From: Planctomycetota bacterium
Lineage (GTDB): Bacteria; Planctomycetota; Planctomycetia; Pirellulales; UBA1268
DNA length: 32,933 nt
NCBI GenBank assembly: GCA_003669605.1
Contig: QWOP01000065.1
Span: forward strand, 1-32,933
Direction: 5' to 3'
Positions 15,733 to 24,654 of this stretch are shown one piece after another (within the stretch, counting starts at the first letter, position 1; each line of letters starts with the position of its first letter). Position numbers and translations under genes: made by a program. Under the pieces are notes generated by a model that was not told the origin of the DNA, made no database searches, and saw only the letters and a program-made list of their open reading frames with translations.

Positions 15733-16545
15733 ATGCTCGAAGTCTCTGCAGCCACCGTCGCCTTCACCGCCCCCGGTGGCCCGATCGTCCGCGCCGTCGA
15801 CGGCGTCAGTTTCACCGTGCCGGCTGGGGCATTTGTGGTCGTCATCGGCACCAACGGCTCCGGCAAGAGCACGTTGTTGGGATCGATCGCTGGCACCGTT
15901 CGCCTCGATTCCGGCACGATCCGTGTCGCGGGGCAAGACATCACCCGCTGGCGCGAAAACCAGCGCGCCCGGTACGTCGGCCGGGTGTTCCAAGACCCCC
16001 GGGCTGGCACCGCGGCGAGCCTCACGGTTTTGGAGAACATCGCTGTGGCCGCGGCCCGTGGCCGGCATGCCGGCCTGGGCTGGGCCACCCGTCGCACCCT
16101 GCGGGCCGAGGCATCCTCCAGGCTCGCGGCGATCGCCCCGGGGCTGGAGATGCGGCTCGATCAGCCGATCGGCTCGCTCTCCGGCGGCCAGCGGCAGATT
16201 GTGTCGCTGGTGATGGCCACCTGGCACCGACCCGATGTGCTGCTCCTCGACGAGCACACCGCCGCACTTGACCCCGCAGCCGCCGACCGCGTCGTCCAGG
16301 CCACTGCGCGATTGGTTCGGGACCAAAAACTCACCGCCCTGATGGTCACCCATTCACTCAAACAGGCTGCGGGGCTGGGAGACCGGCTGCTGCTGGTGCA
16401 CCGGGGTCGGATCGCCCTCGACATCGACGGGGCGGCGAAACGGCGGCTGTCGGCAGACGCCCTGGCCGGCCGGTTCGATCGGCTCAGACGTGCCGATCAG
16501 CTCGACGATGCGGCTGCCCGAACCCTCCGCGACAATTACATCTGA
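15733..16545 (+). CDS. ABC transporter ATP-binding protein, TrpZ-like (COG1101 type)
   Basis: The 270-residue product has all ATPase motifs: Walker A GTNGSGKST, the Q-loop in VFQDPRAGTAASLTVLENI, the signature LSGGQRQIVSLVMA, Walker B DVLLLDEHTAALDP and the H-loop MVTHSLKQA. The GTAASLT-ENI stretch after the Q-loop and the EHTAALDP ending are features of this transporter group. It powers the permease encoded just upstream (24-base gap), and the substrate-binding protein follows after 21 bases. A 35-residue tail beyond the H-loop ends ADALAGRFDRLR, again usual for the group. Confidence 0.92.
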   Translation: MLEVSAATVAFTAPGGPIVRAVDGVSFTVPAGAFVVVIGTNGSGKSTLLGSIAGTVRLDSGTIRVAGQDITRWRENQRARYVGRVFQDPRAGTAASLTVLENIAVAAARGRHAGLGWATRRTLRAEASSRLAAIAPGLEMRLDQPIGSLSGGQRQIVSLVMATWHRPDVLLLDEHTAALDPAAADRVVQATARLVRDQKLTALMVTHSLKQAAGLGDRLLLVHRGRIALDIDGAAKRRLSADALAGRFDRLRRADQLDDAAARTLRDNYI

Positions 16546-16566
16546 CCCACTGCGCGGAAGGCCTCC

Positions 16567-17664
16567 ATGCTGACGACGCTCCTCTCCATCCTCCGCCGCT
16601 GCCTCCCCACGGTGCTGCTCCTGGCGGGTGCGTCGGCGCTCCTCCTCCTCACCGACAGGGCCGGCGCGACACGGTCGTTACCGGCAGTGGCGATCCTCCA
16701 GCAGGTCAGCTCGACCGTCCTTGACGATGCGATCACGGGGATGCTTGCCGGCCTGGCCGAGAAGGGCTTCCGCGAGGGGGAAACGGTATCGATCCGCCGC
16801 TTCAACGCCGAAGGGGACATGTCCCAAGGCAACGCCATAGCCCGTGAAATTGCCGGCGGACCGTACGACATGGTGCTCACTTCCAGTACGCCGTCGATGC
16901 AGCAGGTGGCCAACGCCAACTCCCGCGGCCGACTCAAGCATGTGTTTGCGGCGGTGGCCGATCCGTTCTCAGCCGGTGTCGGCTTTGACCGCGCCGACCA
17001 TTCCATTCACCCTCCCTGGCTGGTCGGCTATGGGAGCCTCGCCCCGGTCGATTTCACCTTCGGCGTGGCACAGCGGATCAATCCGAAGTTGGCCCGCGTG
17101 GGTGTGCCCCACAACCCTGCCGAGAGCAACTCGCGTCGCTTCATGGAACTGGCCCGGACGAGTTGCGAACGGCGTGGCATCGAACTGCTCGAGGTGCCGG
17201 TGGAAAATTCTTCCGGCGTGATCGAGGCGGTGCAGTCGACGATTTCACGAGGTGCGGAGGTGATCTTCTGCCCGGGTGACACGACCGTCATCAGCGCCAT
17301 CGACTCGGTGATCGCGGTCGCCGGAAAGGCAGGCATCCCTGTCTTTACAGTCAACCCCGGCGTGCCGGATCGGGGCACATTCTTCGACGTGGGCTTTAAC
17401 TTTCTCGAGGTCGGGCTCGTGGCCGGCAGGCTGGCGGGAGACGTTCTCAACGGAACCGATCCGACGACGGTGCCGATCCGCGAGACCGCCGCCGAAATCC
17501 CCCCCTACCTGACGCTCAACCTCACCGCCAAGGGGATCGATCGCGGTCTGTGGAGAGTCCCCGACGACCTGCTCTCGCAGGCCCGCTACCTGATCGATGA
17601 CGCCGGCCGGCACGATGCCAAGGATGCCGTGTTGCCAGGTCCGTTCACCGAACCGCAGCCGTGA
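16567..17664 (+). CDS. ABC transporter substrate-binding protein, TrpX-like (COG2984 type)
   Basis: This 365-residue protein starts with a hydrophobic segment (about residues 9-30) that can act as signal peptide or membrane anchor, followed by a two-lobed periplasmic binding fold: VAILQQVSSTVLDDAITGML, GPYDMVLTSSTPSMQQVAN, KLARVGVPHNPAESNSRRF, and FCPGDTTVISAIDSVIAVA. These match the ABC-substrate-binding family related to tryptophan-binding TrpX. GGAAGG lies just before the ATG. It is the last gene of the dapA-STAS-permease-ATPase run. Its 3' end overlaps the convergent beta-RFAP synthase gene by 20 bases. Ligand is unknown; the binding-site residues would need a structure-based comparison. 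Confidence 0.88.
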   Translation: MLTTLLSILRRCLPTVLLLAGASALLLLTDRAGATRSLPAVAILQQVSSTVLDDAITGMLAGLAEKGFREGETVSIRRFNAEGDMSQGNAIAREIAGGPYDMVLTSSTPSMQQVANANSRGRLKHVFAAVADPFSAGVGFDRADHSIHPPWLVGYGSLAPVDFTFGVAQRINPKLARVGVPHNPAESNSRRFMELARTSCERRGIELLEVPVENSSGVIEAVQSTISRGAEVIFCPGDTTVISAIDSVIAVAGKAGIPVFTVNPGVPDRGTFFDVGFNFLEVGLVAGRLAGDVLNGTDPTTVPIRETAAEIPPYLTLNLTAKGIDRGLWRVPDDLLSQARYLIDDAGRHDAKDAVLPGPFTEPQP

Positions 17665-18730
17665 ATCGGAGCCTCGCTCCCCGGGACTCGAAACGGGCGA
17701 TCACCAGGTCGTGGTCGCGGTCGAAGCCCTCGCTGGTGAGGCGTCCCACCAGGGTTTGCGCATCGGCGTCTGACTGACAACAGACGAGCACCGCCGGGCC
17801 CCAACTGCTCTGTGCTGCACCACGGAAACCGATCTCACCGAGCCGATCGATGAGCCGCCCGGTTGCCTCGTGGAAGGGGAGCCTGCCCGACTCCGACTCA
17901 AATGGCACCCCAGCCAGCCTCCCGTAGGCATGCAGGGCCGAGGAGAATCTGGCGAAATCCCCCTCCATCGCCGCGGGGAGCAATTCCAGCAACGCCAGCC
18001 GCGCCAGTTCAGCCGTCACCCCCGGGTCGACCGCGGGCAGGCGGGAGAAGGCTTCCTTCTCAGGGTTGCCGTAGAGCCCTTCGGCATCCCGACGGATGAC
18101 GAGCACGCCCCGCCACACCTCCGGCAGCCTCACCTGGGCGATCAGCGGCGAGACGCCGACAGCGGCCGGGCCGGCAGGCAACCATCTCCCCGCCTCGACG
18201 ATCAAGCCGCCACCGCCAAACCCATAGATCCCCACGCAACTCCGCCGTCCCCGCCCCACCGTGCGCCCAAGCGCCAGAGCCTCCTCCGCACAAAAGCGCC
18301 GTTCTTCCCCGATCTCGATCGGCCCGCGGGGACTGTCGGGGGGGGCATGAAGAGCGTGCAGGCCGGCTGCCACTGCCAGTGCCAGTTGGGTCCCGCTCCC
18401 CAGCCCAACATGGGAGCGTGGCGCCGACAAGACCTCAATCCGGCAGGCGGCGTGGCGATCCAAGCGCATGGCGGCGGCGCATTCGCGGGCAAACTCCACC
18501 GCACGCTCGCCGAGCGTGCCAACGCCTTGGAACTCGGTATCGCGTTCCATCCGCACTTCCACCCCGGGGCTCTCAAGCATCACCCCGATCCCCCCAAAAC
18601 CACGCATCGCTGCCTGACCGAAGGAGAACATCCCCAGGTGGACCCGGGCCGGCGTCCGCACCTCGACGGCTGCATGGCTCCGCCCGGAAGATGACAGAGC
18701 GAAGGGGGATGGGATGGGCAGTTGAGCCAT
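17645..18730 (-). CDS. Beta-ribofuranosylaminobenzene 5'-phosphate synthase (GHMP superfamily)
   Basis: This enzyme joins 4-aminobenzoate to PRPP with loss of CO2 and PPi, the first committed step of methanopterin synthesis. The 361-residue product has the RFAP-synthase start VRTPARVHLGMFSFGQAAMR with the family's R-x-H-x-G motif, GGIGVMLE, the GHMP ATP-loop-like HVGLGSGTQLALAVAAGL, then VGRGRRSCVGIYGFGGGGLIVEAG, and a C-terminal GAAQSSWGPAV. These are strong family marks. ATG 18730 was chosen because the R-x-H-x-G motif follows within the expected distance; the much longer open frame to 19234 overlaps the DUF447 gene. It follows that gene by 37 bases. pabBA, encoded divergently nearby, helps supply the 4-aminobenzoate. 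Confidence 0.88.
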   Translation of the reverse strand: MAQLPIPSPFALSSSGRSHAAVEVRTPARVHLGMFSFGQAAMRGFGGIGVMLESPGVEVRMERDTEFQGVGTLGERAVEFARECAAAMRLDRHAACRIEVLSAPRSHVGLGSGTQLALAVAAGLHALHAPPDSPRGPIEIGEERRFCAEEALALGRTVGRGRRSCVGIYGFGGGGLIVEAGRWLPAGPAAVGVSPLIAQVRLPEVWRGVLVIRRDAEGLYGNPEKEAFSRLPAVDPGVTAELARLALLELLPAAMEGDFARFSSALHAYGRLAGVPFESESGRLPFHEATGRLIDRLGEIGFRGAAQSSWGPAVLVCCQSDADAQTLVGRLTSEGFDRDHDLVIARFESRGARLRFTAAVR

Positions 18731-18767
18731 GCCGACAGTAGACGGTGTCGGCCCGGGACGGGGCAAG

Positions 18768-19361
18768 TCAGCCGCGTGGGAAACCATCGGCATGCTCCGC
18801 GACCCGCGAACTGAGCAGCGCGAAGGCCTCGGCCTCCCGCTGCCCCCCTGTCTTCTCCACCAGAACAGCGAGGGCCGCGAATTGGTCGCGGACGTCGTCG
18901 ATCGGAAGAATATGGAGACGGGTGACGAGGATCGCAGCCTCGACGACCGCATGCCGGGCGCGGACAAAACCGGCCCAGGGGCGCCCCTGGTGTACACGCT
19001 CGACGCGGGCCTCGAGGCGATGGCGCTGCCCCGACCGGTCGGCGGAATCGATGCGAAACTCCCACGCCCGGCAGGCGTCGGCGAGCCTCCACCCAGTGAC
19101 CGCCTCCGCAGCCAGCAACGGGGGAATCGGCGCTCCCCCAACAACCGTTCGAGCGAGGAGGAGGACGTCGTCGGAGATCTGGAAAACTCCCTCCCCCGCC
19201 ACGACAAGATTCCGAGCGGTGAGGCTGGTGGCAAAGGGCTTCAACAGCAGCCTCTCGATGCACCCGGAGGCCACCGCCTCCTCATCGACCTCCGGCCCCA
19301 TCGCCGCCAGATGGGGACGGCCGTCAGCATCCCGGGTGGTGATCAATCCTTCGAGAATCAT
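18768..19361 (-). CDS. DUF447-family protein of the methanopterin gene set
   Basis: The 197-residue protein fits DUF447, a flavin-reductase-like fold found mainly in archaea, methylotrophs and planctomycetes that carry the H4MPT pathway. The start MILEGLITTRDADGRPHLAAMGPEV corresponds to the family's opening strand and turn; a central LLKPFATSLTARNL, FQISDDVLLLARTVVG and a later WEFRIDSADRSGQRHRLEARVE are also typical. Its biochemical role is not established. It sits between a GT87-type gene (66 bases upstream) and beta-RFAP synthase (37 bases downstream) on the same strand, which supports a methanopterin-linked role. Confidence 0.78.
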   Translation of the reverse strand: MILEGLITTRDADGRPHLAAMGPEVDEEAVASGCIERLLLKPFATSLTARNLVVAGEGVFQISDDVLLLARTVVGGAPIPPLLAAEAVTGWRLADACRAWEFRIDSADRSGQRHRLEARVERVHQGRPWAGFVRARHAVVEAAILVTRLHILPIDDVRDQFAALAVLVEKTGGQREAEAFALLSSRVAEHADGFPRG

Positions 19362-19427
19362 AGCGCGATTGTCCGCGGGATTGGAGGGGCACCTTTCCGG
19401 AGCGACTGCCTGACAGGCTGCCCAGCA

Positions 19428-20681
19428 TCAGCATTCGGGATCGAGCCGTGCCCGGCCGGTGAACTCCATCCAGGCGAGGTATCCGGCTGCCCCAAGCCAC
19501 ACCACGATTTGCAACACTAGCAGCGACCAGTGGCATTCAAGCAACCGCTGGGGAGCAAGCAACGACACCGCCACACCCGCAAGCACCAACCGCGCCGGGA
19601 GATCTGGCCGCCGCGCTGCCAAGACCATCAGCGCCACCAGCGTCGGGAAGAGCATGATGTTGTCGTAGAACCGATGATAGAGCAGCACCCGCATCGGTAC
19701 GGCGCACACCCCCGCCAGCCCGAGAAAGCTGAAACGGTGGCTGTTGCGGTGGAGGATCACGGCCGCGGTGATCCCCCCGGCCATCAGGATCGTCATCGCC
19801 ACATAGGTTCCGGCCGCGCGGGGAAGTCCCAGCGCCGCCAGACTTTGACCAAAGAGTGATGACTGGGCCCCCATTGCCGCCGGAATCCGGAACACCCAGT
19901 GCTCGAGCATCGCCCCGGCAGACACGCCAGTCCAAGCGCACGCCGCCAGACTGAGGCCCAACAGAACAGCCCCCCCCACGACCCCTCCCTGCCACTGCCG
20001 CCGGACGCAAAACAGCGCTGCGAAGCCGAGGCTGTTTTGCGGCTTGAGCATCGAGAGGGCCCAAGCGACCCCTGCCTCTGTCGCCCGCCGCTGCTGGAGA
20101 AACATAATTTCAAGGACAACCAGTGCCGTGCAGATGATCGAGAATTGGCCCAGATTGAAGACGTTGGACGTCCCCGCCATCGCTCCGGCGGCGAAGGCGG
20201 CGATCCAGGCCATTTCCACCCCGGCGAACCGCAGCGAACGCCAGCCGAAAACCCCCATCACCACGAGCGCCGCCAGCGACATCGCCTGCAGCATCGCCGT
20301 GCCCTCGATCATCCCCTCCCCCGGGAAGAAGAGCGCGAGCATCGGCATCGCGTAGGGAGGATAGACGGTGAACGGCACCCCGGGCGGAATGGGGGGGGGG
20401 ATGAGGGCGGGGTTGGGATAGACGCCGCGCGCGAACCACTGGTACTCCCGGAACCGAATCCCCAGGTCCTGGGTGTGGAAGTTTACAAACCACTCCAGAT
20501 GGATCCCACGGACCACCATCCACACCGAGAGGATCGTGATCCCCACCGCGATCACGCGGAGGAGCAAGGTGCGGCGCCCGCGTTCCTTTTCCGACAGCAC
20601 ACTCCCCGCGCCCCGACCGCTCGTCGCGGTGGCGACGTTCCTCGCGGAACTCGGAATCGGACGGGAGCGGGGGAGTGCCAT
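19428..20681 (-). CDS. GT87-type (DUF2029) polytopic membrane glycosyltransferase
   Basis: The 417-residue protein has a short cytoplasmic start, a first helix (about residues 41-62) and roughly nine more hydrophobic segments. After helix 1 comes a loop with QDLGIRFREYQWFARGVYPN and VYPPYAMPMLALFF. The acidic D and the Y-P-P-x-x-x-P pattern are those of GT87 (mannosyltransferase-like, GT-C fold), which uses lipid-linked sugar donors outside the membrane. LGQFSIICTAL followed by SMLKPQNSLGF also matches the family's N-x-x-Q and K-P-Q segments. The acceptor is unknown. It starts 11 bases after the NIPSNAP gene and is followed by DUF447 and RFAP synthase, so it appears to share an operon with methanopterin genes. 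Confidence 0.75.
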   Translation of the reverse strand: MALPRSRPIPSSARNVATATSGRGAGSVLSEKERGRRTLLLRVIAVGITILSVWMVVRGIHLEWFVNFHTQDLGIRFREYQWFARGVYPNPALIPPPIPPGVPFTVYPPYAMPMLALFFPGEGMIEGTAMLQAMSLAALVVMGVFGWRSLRFAGVEMAWIAAFAAGAMAGTSNVFNLGQFSIICTALVVLEIMFLQQRRATEAGVAWALSMLKPQNSLGFAALFCVRRQWQGGVVGGAVLLGLSLAACAWTGVSAGAMLEHWVFRIPAAMGAQSSLFGQSLAALGLPRAAGTYVAMTILMAGGITAAVILHRNSHRFSFLGLAGVCAVPMRVLLYHRFYDNIMLFPTLVALMVLAARRPDLPARLVLAGVAVSLLAPQRLLECHWSLLVLQIVVWLGAAGYLAWMEFTGRARLDPEC

Positions 20682-20692
20682 GCGCGAGAGCG

Positions 20693-21463
20693 TTATTTCC
20701 AGTTCGAGTAGTCGGTGGGCACGAGATATTCCGAGAGGACTCCGTCCTTGGCTTCGGTGAGTAGGCCACCGGCCTTCTTCTCAGACGCCTCGCGGGCGGT
20801 CACCCATTCCGGGTCTTTGCGGAACGATTCAAACGAGGCCTTCGCCGCCTCGACGCTGTCGTGGGAGAGGAGATAGATCAGTTTCCGGTCGGCGTCGGGG
20901 CTCCCCTCGACGAGGTTCCAGTAGATGAGGTTTCTCATGCCATGCCGAGTGAAAAGGGCGAGGGTGTGATCCCGAAAGCGGGCGTTGAGCCCACCGAGAT
21001 TGCCGGGAGAGGAGGTATAGGTCCGCAGTTCAAAGACCCGTTTCTTGGATTCGTTCTGGATGTCGAGTGCCGGCGAGTAGTCGGTGGTCGTCATGAACGT
21101 TTCAGTTGCCTTCTCAACGAGTTTGCCATCCTTCTCGGAGGCCGAATAGGCCGCCTTCCACTCCGGATCGTTGACGAACGCCCCCCACGATGCATCCCGC
21201 GCCTGGCGGTCGGGATAGGAGAGGAAGTAGACGAGTTTCCGCTCGGGGTTGTCACCCACCGGCACAAAGTAGCCGACGTTGGTCATGCCGTGCTTGGCGA
21301 AGAGTTTCGTGGTGTGGTCGCGGAAGCGGGCATGGAGGGCGTCGAGCTTGCCGGGAGGGGCGAAATAGACGCGCATCTCGTAGAGCCGGCCATCCTCGGC
21401 CGCGCGGACAAGCGTCATCCCAAGCATGGCGATGACGAACGTGGTGAACAGAATACGGATCAT
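20693..21463 (-). CDS. Secreted protein with two NIPSNAP domains
   Basis: The 256-residue product has a signal peptide (residues 1-21, MIRILFTTFVIAMLGMTLVRA) and then two NIPSNAP-like alpha-beta repeats. The first runs YEMRVYFAPPGKLDALHARFRDHTTKLF, GYFVPV and LVYFLSYPDR; the second FELRTYTSSPGNLGGLNARF, NLIYWNLVEG and LIYLLSHDS. Each ends in a D-P-E-W helix. Such proteins are numerous in planctomycetes and their function is not known. ATG 21463 is supported by AGGAG 8 bases upstream; the much longer open frame on this strand overlaps the divergent DHPS-like gene and was rejected. It heads a minus-strand operon of four genes. Confidence 0.88.
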   Translation of the reverse strand: MIRILFTTFVIAMLGMTLVRAAEDGRLYEMRVYFAPPGKLDALHARFRDHTTKLFAKHGMTNVGYFVPVGDNPERKLVYFLSYPDRQARDASWGAFVNDPEWKAAYSASEKDGKLVEKATETFMTTTDYSPALDIQNESKKRVFELRTYTSSPGNLGGLNARFRDHTLALFTRHGMRNLIYWNLVEGSPDADRKLIYLLSHDSVEAAKASFESFRKDPEWVTAREASEKKAGGLLTEAKDGVLSEYLVPTDYSNWK

Positions 21464-21640
21464 CAGGACTGCTCCTCGGTGGTCGGAACGATTGCTGAAG
21501 GTCTTGAATCTACGTGCTACAGGCCGGAAGGGGAACGGCCCTGCCCCACCACCGACGTGGAGGATTGTCTGGGATGACTTTTTCCACGGCGAGATAGACT
21601 GCAGGAACACCCCGCTCCCTTTCCGACACTTTCTACTGCC

Positions 21641-23110
21641 GTGACCGCCTCCCGCCAGCGCATCCACTTCGTGACCGGCCGGCTCGCGGAACCATCGCTG
21701 CGGGAGGTGCTTTCGCGACTCGGTCCCACGGTCGGCTTCGAGCCGACCGTTCAGGTGATGAACATCACCGTTGCCGCCTTGATGACCACGCCGTGGATCT
21801 CCAAACGGCTCCAGGTGCCGGAGGGAACCGACCGAGTGGTCCTTCCTGGCGCCGTCAGCGGCCCGCTCGACGCGGTGCAAAAGGTGAGCGGTGCCCCTGT
21901 CGAACGGGGCCCAGAGGACCTGCGGCGGCTCGATGAATACTTCGGCCAGCAGCGGAGCGATCTTGCTGACTACGGCCCGCACTCCATCGAGATCATCGCC
22001 GAAATCAACCATGCCCCGCGGATGACCAACGATGCGATCCTCGCCGAGGCGCGGCGAATGCGTGCCGACGGTGCCGACCGCATCGACCTCGGCTGCGATC
22101 CCGAAGGGGGCTGGAGCGGTGTGGCCGACGTCGTTCGACGCCTCGTCGACGACGGGCACTCGGTCTCCATCGACAGCTTCGATCCCCAGGAAGTGACTGC
22201 CGCCGTACAGGCCGGGGCATCGCTCGTTCTCTCGGTGAATTCCACGAACGTCGAGCGGGCGGCCGACTGGGGCTGCGAGGTGGTGGCCGTCCCCGACGTC
22301 CCGGCCACACTGGAGGGGCTCTACGAGACCGTCGAACGACTCGATCGCGCCGGCGTGAAAGCGCGCGTCGATCCCGTTCTGGAACCGATCGGATTTGGAT
22401 TCGCCGCCAGCCTCGGCCGCTATCTCGACGTCCGCCGCCGGCTCCCGACCGCCGAGATGATGATGGGGATCGGCAACCTCACCGAACTCACCGACGTCGA
22501 CTCCGCCGGGGTCAACGTCCTCCTGCTGGGATTTTGCCAGGAGGTGGGGATCCGTTCGGTGCTCACCACGGAGGTGATCCATTGGGCGAAAAGCAGCGTG
22601 AAGGAATGCGACCTCGGCCGCCGGCTCGTCCACCACGCCGTCACGAAGCGGACGCTCCCCAAGCATGTCGAGCCCCGTCTGATCACGCTCCGCTCGGGAA
22701 AGCCGCAGCAGTACAGCGACACCGCTCTCGACCGGCTCGCCGCCGCGATCCGCGATCCCAATTTCCGCATCTTTGCCGAGCGGGGTGAGATTCATCTGGT
22801 CGGCCGCGATCTCCACCTGGCCTCCGCCGACCCATTTCAACTCTTTGCGGCACTCTCGGCGGCCGGCAGGAACGACATCGATCCCTCCCATGCCTTCTAC
22901 CTCGGTTACGAGCTGTCAAAGGCGGTCACGGCCCTCACGCTCCACAAGGATTACCGCCAGGACCAGTCGCTTGAATGGGGCCACCTCACGCGCCCCGAGA
23001 TTGCCCATGGTCCCTCGCGGGCGGCGGCAGGCGTGGCCGGTGCCATCGACCCGGTGGCGCCGGACGACCCGCCGCCGGGAGCCCCGGCTGCCGGGGAGGA
23101 AACACCATGA
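21641..23110 (+). CDS. Dihydropteroate synthase-like protein (methanopterin pathway type)
   Basis: This 489-residue protein belongs to the DHPS-related family seen next to H4MPT genes in methylotrophs and planctomycetes. The N-terminal 110 residues (FVTGRLAEPSLREVLSRLG, VMNITVAALMTTPWI) are specific to the family. The DHPS-like barrel follows: IIAEINHAPRMTNDAILAEA in place of the usual N-x-T-P-D-S-F-S-D start, DRIDLGCDPEGGW, VSIDSFDPQEV, VLSVNST and MMMGIGNLTELTDVDSAG. The C-terminal 100 residues carry YLGYELSKAVTALTLHKDY. It probably couples the pterin to the aminobenzoate-ribose unit or acts nearby; the exact reaction is inferred. GTG 21641 begins the family match and has no clear ribosome site. 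The stop overlaps pabB by four bases. Confidence 0.85.
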   Translation: MTASRQRIHFVTGRLAEPSLREVLSRLGPTVGFEPTVQVMNITVAALMTTPWISKRLQVPEGTDRVVLPGAVSGPLDAVQKVSGAPVERGPEDLRRLDEYFGQQRSDLADYGPHSIEIIAEINHAPRMTNDAILAEARRMRADGADRIDLGCDPEGGWSGVADVVRRLVDDGHSVSIDSFDPQEVTAAVQAGASLVLSVNSTNVERAADWGCEVVAVPDVPATLEGLYETVERLDRAGVKARVDPVLEPIGFGFAASLGRYLDVRRRLPTAEMMMGIGNLTELTDVDSAGVNVLLLGFCQEVGIRSVLTTEVIHWAKSSVKECDLGRRLVHHAVTKRTLPKHVEPRLITLRSGKPQQYSDTALDRLAAAIRDPNFRIFAERGEIHLVGRDLHLASADPFQLFAALSAAGRNDIDPSHAFYLGYELSKAVTALTLHKDYRQDQSLEWGHLTRPEIAHGPSRAAAGVAGAIDPVAPDDPPPGAPAAGEETP

Positions 23111-24654
23111 GCCCATCGTTCCTCGCGCTGCAACTCTCCCGCTGCCGGGCGACGCCTTCGGGGGCTCTCGTCGCTGAGTTACCGGCAGACGTGACCGCCG
23201 TCGACATCTTCAAAGCGCTCGCTCAGGCTCCCCACCGGCTGTTCCTCGACAGCGCTGTGATCGATGGGACGGCCGCCAACGGCAGTGTCGCGGCGACTGG
23301 TTCGGCACCGCGGCTGGGCAGGTTTTCGTTCGTGGCAGCCGACCCGGTCCACTCACTCACACTCGTGGCGCCGCAGCCGTGGGGGCCCGCCGCCGCAACG
23401 GCAGTCGGCGAGGCATTCTCCAGCATCCGTACCCTGCTTGCCGACCTCGCCTGCCCGACGATCCCCGGGCTGCCCCCGTTTCAGGGAGGGATCGGAGGGC
23501 TTGTCGGTTACGAAGCAGGCTTGGCGTTGCTCGGCATTGGCCCGCCGGAAGGGACCACGTCGACGATGCCCCTTCTCTCGCTCCATCTCTATGACGTCGT
23601 CTTTGCCTTCGACCACGATCTGGGGAAGGGCTGGGTGATCTCGCAGGGAGTTCCCGCCAAGGGGCCGGTGGCTCGGGCCCGCCTGGCCGCAGCGCGGATG
23701 GATGCAATTCTCGCCCTCCTCCGCGGCCCCTGCCCGACTGCGTCCACCATCCCTGGCAGGCTTCCCGGAAGCTGCCAGCACGCACTCTCAGGCCATCCGG
23801 GGGTGTTCTCGACGCATTCCCCTGCCGACTACTACGCCATGGTGCGAGCCGGTATCGAATTCGTCCGCAGCGGCGACATTTTCCAGGTGAACCTCGCCCA
23901 GCGCCTCGCGGTGGCTGGTGAGATCGATCCTACCCGGCTCCACCTCCGGGCCCGCGTCGTCAACCCCGCCCCGTTCGCTGCCAGCTTCGACGCCGGCACC
24001 GCCCGGATCACGAGCATGTCGCCAGAACGGCTCCTCTCGGTGTCGCGTGGCATGGCGCGGATGCACCCCATCAAGGGAACGCGCCGCGTCCTCGCCAGCC
24101 CCGAAGCCGATCTCTTCGCCGGGGACGATCTCGGCGCCAGCGCCAAGGACAGGGCCGAGAACGTGATGATCGTTGACCTCGTGCGCAACGACCTTTCCCG
24201 CGTCTGCACGCCACACAGCGTCCGCGTGGAGGCCCTCTGCCGGCTGGAGCGGTATTCCACGGTGCAGCATCTGGTGTCCATCGTCACCGGAAAACTCCGC
24301 CCCGGCTTGGGGCCGCTCGATGCCCTTCTCGCGGCCCTCCCCGGGGGAAGCGTGACGGGTGCTCCCAAGCACCGGGCCTGCGAAATCATTTCCAGCCTCG
24401 AGCCCTTTGCACGCGGGGCGTACTGCGGGTCGATCGGCTACCTCGGACTCGATGGCAGTGCCGACTTCAACCTCCTCATCCGCACGTTTGTGGCGGCAGA
24501 CGGCGCCGTGACATTCGCGGCCGGCGGGGGGATCACGGCGGCAAGTGATCCAGGCGCCGAACATGCCGAGAGCCTGCACAAGGCGGAGGGGATGCTGCGC
24601 GTGCTCGCGTCGCTCGGCCGCGATGCAGACGTCTCCAACGGGAGCGTGCCATGA
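23107..24654 (+). CDS. pabB: Aminodeoxychorismate synthase component I (PabB)
   Basis: PabB turns chorismate plus ammonia into 4-amino-4-deoxychorismate, precursor of 4-aminobenzoate. The 515-residue product has the anthranilate-synthase-type N-terminal domain with GGLVGYEA, then the chorismate-binding domain: SGDIFQVNLAQRL, SMSPERLLS, and MHPIKGTRR, whose Lys (about 323) is the PabB-type nucleophile where TrpE has Ala. It continues with AENVMIVDLVRNDLSRVC, GSVTGAPKHRACEIISSLEP and YCGSIGYLG. The Lys is the main reason to call PabB over TrpE. The ATG overlaps the DHPS-like stop and its own stop overlaps the pabA ATG, so the three genes are coupled. No fused lyase domain is present. Confidence 0.9.
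   Translation: MSPSFLALQLSRCRATPSGALVAELPADVTAVDIFKALAQAPHRLFLDSAVIDGTAANGSVAATGSAPRLGRFSFVAADPVHSLTLVAPQPWGPAAATAVGEAFSSIRTLLADLACPTIPGLPPFQGGIGGLVGYEAGLALLGIGPPEGTTSTMPLLSLHLYDVVFAFDHDLGKGWVISQGVPAKGPVARARLAAARMDAILALLRGPCPTASTIPGRLPGSCQHALSGHPGVFSTHSPADYYAMVRAGIEFVRSGDIFQVNLAQRLAVAGEIDPTRLHLRARVVNPAPFAASFDAGTARITSMSPERLLSVSRGMARMHPIKGTRRVLASPEADLFAGDDLGASAKDRAENVMIVDLVRNDLSRVCTPHSVRVEALCRLERYSTVQHLVSIVTGKLRPGLGPLDALLAALPGGSVTGAPKHRACEIISSLEPFARGAYCGSIGYLGLDGSADFNLLIRTFVAADGAVTFAAGGGITAASDPGAEHAESLHKAEGMLRVLASLGRDADVSNGSVP

Noticed and set aside
14763..16271. 502-codon plus-strand frame over the permease and ATPase genes
   Set aside because: His/Arg/Pro-rich off-frame reading; the permease and ATPase motifs are in other frames.
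18731..19234. N-terminal extension of the RFAP synthase frame
   Set aside because: It overlaps the DUF447 gene in another frame and reads as Arg/Ser/Pro noise; the family begins shortly after ATG 18730.
21464..22891. Upstream extension of the NIPSNAP open frame to 22891
   Set aside because: The extension overlaps the DHPS-like gene on the other strand, while a signal peptide and AGGAG site mark the start at 21463.
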